From assembly GCF_001659605.2 (NCBI RefSeq), contig NC_035169.2:18352263-18416262 (forward strand): a stretch of DNA of 64,000 bases, in the 5' to 3' direction. The position numbers and the translations under genes were made by a program. The DNA is from Manihot esculenta. Its lineage: Eukaryota > Streptophyta > Magnoliopsida > Malpighiales > Euphorbiaceae. Position 1 is the first letter of the stretch, and each line of letters opens with the position of its first letter. Below, one piece after another: positions 57,075 to 64,000 of this stretch. The notes under the pieces are model-generated. The model ran no database searches. It saw only the letters and a program-made list of their open reading frames with translations, and was not told the origin of the DNA.

Positions 57075-57830
57075 TGTTTTGTTTTTCCGGGAGTTCTTAG
57101 GGGATCCTGGCCTTGTTTGGTTACCCGGGAGTTCTCAGGGGATCCCGGTCTTCATGCTCCGGGAGGTTCTTTAAGGTCCTCACCGGCCATTTTTGTTCCG
57201 GGGTGACCTCGAGGCCCCGCCGGCTGCTTTTTGCTTTAGGAGGTCTTATGGGATCCTGGTCATTTTTTGTATTTCAGGGACGACCTCGGGGCCTCGCCAG
57301 CTGTTTTTTGTTCCAGGAGATCTTACGGGATCCTGGTCGTTTTTGTATTTCCGGGATGACCTCGGGGCCTCGCCGGCTGTTTTTTATTCCAGGAGATCTT
57401 ACGGGATCCTGGTCGTTTTTGTATTTCCGGGATGACCTCGGGGCCTCGCCGGCTGTTTTTTGCTTTGTTTTCCCGGGAGTTCTTAGGGGATCCCGGTCTT
57501 CTTTGTATTTCCGGGATGACCTCGGGGCCTCGCCGGCTGTTTTTTGCTTTGTTTTCCCGGGAGTTCTTAGGGGATCCTGGTCTTCTTTGTATTTCCGGGA
57601 CGACCTCGGGGCCTCGCCGGCTGTTTTTTGCTTCAGGAGATCTTACGGGATCCTGGTCGTGTTTGTTCCGGGGTGACCTCGGGGCCCCGCCGGCTGTTTT
57701 TTGCTTCAGGAGATCGTACGGGATCCTGGTCGTGTTTGTTCCGGGGTGACCTCGGGGCCCCGCCGGCTGTTTTTTGCTTCAGGAGATCTTACGGGATCCT
57801 GGTCGTTTTTGTACCCCCTTGAGGTTTTGC
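57075..57830. repeat. Tandem repeat array, about eight units of 73-84 bp
   Basis: The core GACCTCGGGGCC recurs at 57205, 57282, 57358, 57434, 57518, 57602, 57675 and 57748, with degenerate starts from about 57085. Units carry GATCTTACGGGATCCTGG and vary by insertion of a TTTCCCGGGAGTTCTTAG block. Tandem arrays near the 3' end are typical of Tat/Ogre elements. The array happens to stay open in plus-strand frames, which I regard as an artefact. Confidence 0.9.
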
Positions 57831-58036
57831 ACAATATTCAGGCACATTGGCCTTACTGTCGCTTCGTCATCTCAGCTGGCTTTGTGTCTAACTGAGGTCT
57901 TGTTTTTCAAGGGGTCTCTCTGAGCCCTGTTCGTTCTTTTTCATGGAGGAGTATTATTCACAAAGATAATCACATTGTATAAACAATTTTATTTACTCAT
58001 GTGTGTCAGAATACAATGTTTTTCTCTACAAATATA
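57831..58036. other. Spacer between tandem array and integrase end
   Basis: AT-rich, no gene. Lies just 3' of the Tat polyprotein stop. Confidence 0.6.
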
Positions 58037-60172
58037 TTAAGGGAAATACCTCTTTAAGTGCTGGATGTTCCAAGCGTGGGGCTCAGGGTTTCCTTTCATA
58101 TCTTCGATCCGGTATACCCCTGGCTTGACCACTTTTGTCACCCTGAATGGACCCTCCCAGGTCGGTGCTAACTTGCCCGCGGCTGCTCTTTTCCCTGTAG
58201 CTTCTAGGTTTCTTAAGGCCAGGTCTCCTACTTTCAAGCTTCTCTCCCTAACCTTTTGGTTGTAATATCGTGCTGCCCGTTGTTGATAAGCAGCAGTTCG
58301 GATTTGGGCTTCTTCCCTAACTTCTTCAAGAGCATCTAGGTTGCTTCTTAACTTGTCCCCATTAATGTTCTCACTAATGAATTGGACTCGGTGAGTGGGA
58401 ATCTGCAACTCAACTGGGACTACGGCCTCTGTGCCATAAGCAAGTGCAAAGGGTGTTTCTTTAGTGGGTGCTCTGGGAGTGGTTCGGAGTGCCCACAGGA
58501 TACTATTGAGTTCTTCAGCCCAATTCTCCTTTGCGCCATCCAGCCGTTTCTTTAACCCTTGGAGGATAGCTCTGTTAGTGACTTCTGTTTGGCCATTAGT
58601 TTGAGGATGGGCCACAGAGGAGAATTTGTGCCATATGCCCATGTTCGTCGTGAAGGCTTTGAAGGTACTGCAGTCAAATTGTCTGCCATTGTCTGAGATA
58701 AGCACTCTAGGTATGCCGAATCTACAGATGATATGTCCCCACACGAAATCTATCATCTTGCGAGCTGTGATTGTGGCTATTGCTTCTGCCTCTGGCCATT
58801 TTGAGAAGTATTCTACAGCCACCACTACGAATTTCTTTTGCCCCGTAGTCTTGGGGAATGGTCCCAGGATATCGATTCCCCATTGTGAGAAGGGCCATGG
58901 ACTGGATATGCTAGCTTGAGGAGTGGCAGGGGTTCTGATGGCATTAGCAAATCTCTGACATACGTCGCACCTCCGGACAAACTCTTCTGCTTCTTTTTTA
59001 ACAGTGGGCCAATAGTATCCTTGCCTGAATATTTTGTTGGCTAATGTCCCTCCTCCCTCGTGGGCTCCACACATACCTCTATGTATTTCTTCCATCACCT
59101 TCGTAGCCTCTTCCGGGCTCACGCATCGGAGCCACGGGCTGGACTTTCCTTTTCTGTACAAGGTCCCCCTTACCGCTTGATAGTTAGCGACACGAGCTGC
59201 TATCTTTTTGGCTTCATCTTTATCCTCGGGGAGTTTACCTTTCTCCAGGTATTCTAGGTAAGGGGTCATCCAAGTTGGGCTCTGTTCTACCTGCAGTATC
59301 GTGTTCGTCTTTTTGAAAGCAGGTGTATGGACATGCTGTATATACACTTCATCAGGAAGCTGTTCTAACTCCTCTTTGGTCAACCGACTAAGCAGGTATG
59401 CTTCTTCATTCTCATCTCGGGGTATTCTTTGAAATCTGACGATAACTCCTCGACCCATGAGCTCGGCTTCCAAAGTTTTTACTTTATCAAGGTAGTTCTG
59501 CATGACGGGGTCTCTAGCCTGATATACTCCCGTCACCTGGTTGATCACCAACTGAGAGTCGCTATTCACCTCGAGGTCGGTTACCCCTACCTCCAAAGCT
59601 ACCAACATTCCATTCACCAGGGCTTCATATTCTGCTACATTAGTCGAGGCTTTGAACTCTAGACGTAGGGCGTAACACACCTTAAAATCCTCTGGCCCCT
59701 TAAGCATTATTCCGGCACCATTGCCCTCAGTGCTTGATGCTCCGTCTACATACAGCTTCCAGTTAAATTCTGGATGAGGCTCCCCCTCACATTGCTGTCT
59801 CGCTATCCCTGAGGATGATTCTCCCTGTTCCTCGTTGAATGAGCACTCTGCTATGAAGTCAGCCAAAGCTTGAGATTTTATAGCTGTCCTGGGTCGATAT
59901 TCTAGACAGTAAGGGCTGATCTCTACGGACCAAGCCAACATCCGACCTGAAGTTTCCGGCCTGCGTAGAATCTTCTTTAAGGGTTGGTCCGTCATCACAA
60001 CCCCTTGGTGGCCCTCCAAGTAAACTTTGAATTTCCGAACTGCTAGCAATAGGGCGTAAGCCATTTTTTCAATGTTCGAGTATCTGACCTCGGTATCTCT
60101 GAGTACCTTGCTGACGTAAAAGACGGGTTTTTGCTCCCCCTCTTCCACTCTTACTAACACTGCGCTGACTGC
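58037..60172 (-). pseudogene. pol: Tat RNase H, archaeal-type RNase H and integrase
   Basis: In frame with the gag-pro-RT part after a single TAA at 60173-60175. In order: gypsy RNase H (about 60160-59850, MTDQPLKKIL), archaeal-type RNase H (about 59765-59360, YVDGAS...AEYEAL), integrase HHCC zinc finger (about 59065-58945, CDVCQRF) and catalytic core (about 58880-58480: Asp in WGIDILGPFP, Asp in SDNGRQF, Glu in NGQTEVTNR). A C-terminal domain (GPFRVTKV) ends at the stop 58037-58039. No chromodomain, as expected for Tat. The frame is otherwise undamaged over more than 700 codons. Confidence 0.9.
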
Positions 60173-63150
60173 TTATTTTGAGGCCGCCAAGTATATCAGA
60201 AGTTCCTCTCCTTTTATAGGGCTGCTGAGTACATGGGGCGAGCTAAGATATTTCTTAAGCTCTGTGAAGGCTTTTTTGCAGTCTTCCGTCCATTCGAAGT
60301 TCGGTACCTTTCTCAACTTTTTGAAGAATGGCAAACACTTTTCTGCCGATCTTGACATGAATCGGTTGAGCGCCACTACTCTCCCAGTTAGTCTCTGGAC
60401 GTCCCTTACACAGGTCGGCTCTGGCATATTCAATATGGCTTCCACCTTCTCTGGATTGGGCTCAATGCCTTTTCCGCTCACCATGAATCCCAAGAATTTT
60501 CCTCCTCTAATAAAGAAAGCACATTTTGTTGGGTTCAACTTCATTCTGTACTGGTTTAATACCCCGAATACCTCCTTCAGGTCTGCTACGTGCTGCTGGA
60601 AATTTGGGCTTTTGACCACCATATCATCTACATAAACTTCTACGTTCCTGCCAATCTGATTTTTGAAGATTTTATTCATCAATCTTTGGTACGTTGCCCC
60701 GGCATTCCTCAATCCGAATGGCATAGCTCTGTAGCAATAAGTCTCATCTTCAGTTATAAACGAGGTCTTTTCCTCATCCGACCTTTCCATTGGGATTTGA
60801 TGATAACCAGACATAGCATCCAAAGAAGACATATAATCAAAACCGGCCGTAGAGTCGACCATTTTATTAATATCGGGAAGTGGATAACAATCTTTAGGGC
60901 AGGCCTTATTTAGGTCAGTAAAATCTATGCACATCCTATATTTGCCATTGGCTTTTTTGACTAATACAGGATTTGCTAACCATTGTGGGTACATAACTTC
61001 CCTAATAAAGCCTGCCTCCTCGAGTTTCTGCACCTCTTCCCTAGTGGCCTGCTGCTTCTCTCTTCCCACTACTCTCTTCTTCTGTTTTACTGGCTTGGCT
61101 TCGGGGAGTACATTCAGTTTATGTGTCATGACCTTAGGGTCAATTCCAGGCATGTCGAAGGGCTTCCAGGCGAAACTAGACGCATGACCTCGGATCAGGG
61201 CCATGACTTCAGCTTTTTGTTCTTCAGTGAGGTCGGCGTTGAGACTGAAGACTTTTTCTGCCTCTGCTTCTGATAAAGGGAAAATCTCCAGCTCCCCCAC
61301 CGGTTCTGTCCTGGCTTCTGTTTTCTCATCCCGAACCTCTAGAACTTCCGAGTCAAGAGCTTTTCCAGTGGAGCTCGGTTCTGCTACTGTGGCCAAGTAT
61401 ACTGCTCTTGCCTCTTCCTGGCTGCCCCGGACTATTCCCACCCCTTCTTCTGTTGGAAATTTAAGCGCCAAATACCTGATACTGGTGACAGCTTCGAAGT
61501 TGAACAACGCAGGCCTTCCCAGGATCACATTATAGCTCAACGGAAGTTTGACCACTAAGAATACCTCGTGGTGAGTGCGAGTCCTGGGTGCTTCACCTAA
61601 GGTGAGAGCCAGCTTCACCTTCCCTTCTACGAGCACTGGTACTCCTCCGATTCCCTTGATTGGTGCCTGGTCTCGGACCAACTGTTCTTCCAGAATTCCC
61701 ATCTGCTGAAAAACCCGGTATGGCAGCAAGTTGACTTTACTCCCGTCATCCACTAAGACCTTCTTTACCCGATAATTGTGAATGACGGCTTCAATGACGA
61801 GCGCGTCATCATGGGGCATCTGAATACCCTGAGCATCTTCTGAAGAGAAGGTGATTGTCATGGGAGAGTGGTCAACGATCTGCATGACCTCGGTGCTGCT
61901 GGTCTCTCCTTCCCGATTTCTCTTCTTCCCTCGGCGGCCCATCCGTCCTCCCGTTCCTCCAACAATCATGTTGATGGTCCCACTGGATCCATCGTTCACT
62001 GGTCCCGTTCCTGTTCTCCTCGGCGCCTGGACCGTAGGACTGGGTTGAGGCCTTTGTCCCTCTGATTTCTTTATAAAGTTCTTGAGGTGCCCCCTCTTTA
62101 TTAACCTCTCGATCTCTGCTATCAACTGGAAGCAGTTGTTGGTATCGTGGCCATGCGTCCGATGATACTGACAATATTTGTCAGGATTCCGTTGGTCTGC
62201 TTCCGACTTCATAAGTTTGGGCCACTGGAGGAATTCCTTATCTTGGACAGCCATGAGCACCTCGACTCTGGACGCATTCAGTGGAGTTAGCTTCTCAGGG
62301 ACCCAAGGAGGAGGCAATCTTGATTCAGGAACCCGTGGAGGGGGAGGCCTTTGATCCCTTCGCTCCCAGGCCTGCTTGTACGGCTCGAGCCTCTTGCTGT
62401 ATTTCTTTTCATGTTTCTCCGGCCTCCTTTCTTCTGAGGCTTTTTCTTTTCCTATCATCCTTTTGGCAAATCGGCTTGTTACTAAGGCATCGTCCTGCCT
62501 TATATACTTCTCCGCTCTCTGCATCAGCTGGGCCAGGGAGGTCGGAGGCTTCCTGCTTAAGGAACCGAAGAACTCGACAGAGGTCGTTCCCTTTTGCATC
62601 GCTTCTACCGCCCTTCCTTCATCGAGATCGGGAATCTGCAGGGCCTCCGTATTGAAACGAGCGACATACTCTCTGAGTGATTCACCCTCTCTCTGCCTTA
62701 TTGTCTCCAAGTAGCTCGTCTTCCTCTCTGCTGGTACCCCGGCTATGAATCGACTGATGAAGCGGATGGCTAGGTCTCCGAAACTCCTGATACTTCCGGC
62801 CTCAAGGCTGTTGAACCATGCCCGTGCTGGTCCCGAGAGCGTCGTTGGAAATACTTTACACATTAAGGCATCAGACAGAGTTTGCAACTCCATGAAGGTC
62901 TTATAGTTCATGACCTGCTCCCTCGGGTCACCAGTTCCATCATAAGCCGCCATTGATGGCATCATAAACTTCTTAGGGACAGTCTCTTGCTGCACCCACT
63001 TTGAGAAAGGGGAAGAAGTAGGCAAAGAGGTTTGGCTTTGGTCTTTCTTACCTAGCTCGGCGAGGAGCTGTTCTTTCCATTTCTTCAACTTTTGGTCCAC
63101 CTTCTCGTCTTCTAGGCTGGGTTTTTTCTCTAGGTGGTACTCCTCCTCCT
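60173..63150 (-). pseudogene. gag-pol: Tat gag, protease and reverse transcriptase, N-terminus removed by an LTR insertion
   Basis: The frame is already open at 63150, so the true gag start lies beyond the LTR inserted at 63151. Gag domain at about 62920-62530 (AWFNSLEAGSI, LREYVARFN); a single Tat-type zinc motif CQYHRTHGHDTNNC near 62130-62175; protease VLVDDGS at 61741-61757 with LGRPAL near 61520; RT with MCIDF near 60920 and YVDD at 60623-60634. Ends at TAA 60173-60175 just inside the first RNase H, the only stop found in about 1,690 codons. The long intact frame suggests recent activity of this family. Confidence 0.9.
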
Positions 63151-64000
63151 TGTAACGACCCCAAAATGGACCGTCACCGGCGCTAGGATTCAGGTTGGCT
63201 TAAGGCCGCCAGAACCCGTAGCAAGCCTGCTATACTCTCTGTGTACCTGTAAACTTCATACATGATCATACATTTTCTGTGAAAATAAAACTCTTTTCTG
63301 AACCAAGGCTTAACCTGTGCATGCACTATCTCTGTACTCTGTACTCTGTATCCCTGACTAGAGCTTGCTCTAGATGGGTTAACTCATACCTGTTAAGCCT
63401 GGTTTTCACATACAGGAAAACATATATACATATACAGATCATGTATAAAACATACATCACTAGGTCAAGCAACAACTATTACATCTCTTTAATATTACAT
63501 GTCCACTCTAAGCTATTACAGATCTCTTTACTTTTCCTGTACTCTGATGGACTGTCCCTGTACACTGTACACTGAACCTGCAAAACTGGGGTTAAGGGAG
63601 TGGGATGAGCTCTATAGCCCAGTGAGTAGAACAATAAAACATCTCAGTAAAATATGATCTCATGGAATGCACCATATCACAGACAAGCCACATCAAGAGT
63701 AAACCTGTCACCACATAGTCCCAGTAACTCTATGCCAGGGCGTAGAATCGAGCACCTGGTCTTCCTGTCATATATGTATATGTGTATATAACACCTCTGT
63801 ACTTACCATTGCCAGGGCGTAGTCAAAGGCTCCTGGACTTTGCTATACCTGCCAGGGCGTAGTCAAAGGCTCCTGGACTTCACTATACCTGCCAGGGCGT
63901 AGTCAAAGGCTCCTGGACTTCCTGTCTGAGACTATTGGATCATTCAGCATTCACTCACATCACCAAATAACGATGCAATGCAACATATTCGTGAATACTA
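63151..64000 (-). repeat. Tekay LTR inserted in Tat gag (3' LTR or solo LTR), continues off the right edge
   Basis: Begins TGTAACGACCCC and is closely related to the element 1 LTR (4339 onward), including the CTCTGTACTCTGTA run (about 63331-63350) and the GCCAGGGCGTAG...CTCCTGG dyad array (about 63734-63922). No primer site precedes it, so it is the 3' LTR of a minus-strand element or a solo LTR. The presumed target duplication is CTCCT (63146-63150). Confidence 0.88.

Larger units (their letters stand above)
50717..63150 (-). mobile_element. Element 5: Tat-lineage (Retand/Grande-like) retrotransposon, both LTRs off or lost
   Basis: On the minus strand: gag-protease-RT-RNase H-archaeal-type RNase H-integrase (63150 to 58037) with one stop, then a 7 kb 3' region with antisense genes and tandem repeats. 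The second RNase H is the diagnostic mark of the Tat lineage. Antisense genes in the integrase-3' LTR interval are known for Grande and Retand. The 5' end is cut by an LTR at 63151 and the 3' end by element 4 at 50716; I could not identify a Tat LTR within the window. Confidence 0.88.

Noticed and set aside
57113..57822. Long plus-strand frames across the Tat tandem array
   Set aside because: The translation is itself repetitive in several frames at once and follows the DNA repeat; a unit length divisible by three in places explains the open frame.
1..64000. Host protein-coding, tRNA or rRNA genes
   Set aside because: Every substantial frame is explained by retrotransposons; the tRNA-like matches are only 12-18 base primer-binding sites next to LTRs.

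Overview
This window looks like plant nuclear heterochromatin made entirely of LTR retrotransposons of the Ty3/gypsy superfamily, nested in each other on both strands. I found no host gene, rRNA or tRNA gene, bacterial-type operon or CRISPR array. Spliceable genes, long LTRs, plant-type primer-binding sites (initiator-Met tRNA and Asp-GUC tRNA) and the plant-only lineages Tekay, Athila and Tat all point to an angiosperm, probably a eudicot. The species cannot be read from the sequence alone.

Layout. (1) 1-15551, minus: Tekay chromovirus (element 1), entering from the left edge, with a dead gag-pol. Its 5' LTR is split by a minus-strand Athila element (5027-13943, TSD GTATA). (2) 15552-17762 plus 33930-34245: one minus-strand Tekay-type LTR (LTR_A), hit by element 1 and then split by a plus-strand Tekay element (element 2, 17763-33929, TSD GGCCG). 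The gag of element 2 is itself split by a non-autonomous Athila-like element (element 3, 20675-27236, TSD AGCAC). (3) 34246-34770: remnant of a Tat-type protease region, plus strand. (4) 34771-41129: a second copy of the non-autonomous element (3b), truncated on the left. (5) 41130-50716, minus: a Tekay family (element 4) arranged as partial internal - LTR - internal - LTR, that is, a tandem product. (6) 50717-63150, minus: a Tat (Retand/Grande-like) element with nearly intact gag-pro-RT-RNaseH-aRNH-INT. Its 3' region carries two plus-strand (antisense) genes and two tandem-repeat arrays. (7) 63151-64000: another Tekay LTR inserted in the Tat gag.

How the parts relate. The 2.1 kb-LTR elements 3 and 3b encode no gag, protease, RT or integrase. 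They share terminal motifs, the Asp-tRNA primer site, the polypurine tract and 3' noncoding sequence with the Athila element, so they are probably mobilised in trans. Both keep one long open reading frame (413 and 394 codons) of unknown role. The Tat antisense gene at 53368-56422 has three exons whose junctions restore a 965-codon frame. It encodes a protein with the domain called putative gypsy-type transposon/Transposase_28, a coiled coil and an acidic tail.

Most unusual: (a) a stem-loop present upstream of both antisense genes, with a compensatory change and G-U pairs that work only in plus-strand RNA; (b) the palindrome TTCGGCGGCCGAA and variants (containing GCCGCC) clustered in LTRs of unrelated lineages and even inside the 3b reading frame; (c) lineage-specific arrays of CCAGG/CCTGG dyads in every Tekay LTR. 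All LTR-difference counts given here are by eye and should be recomputed by alignment.
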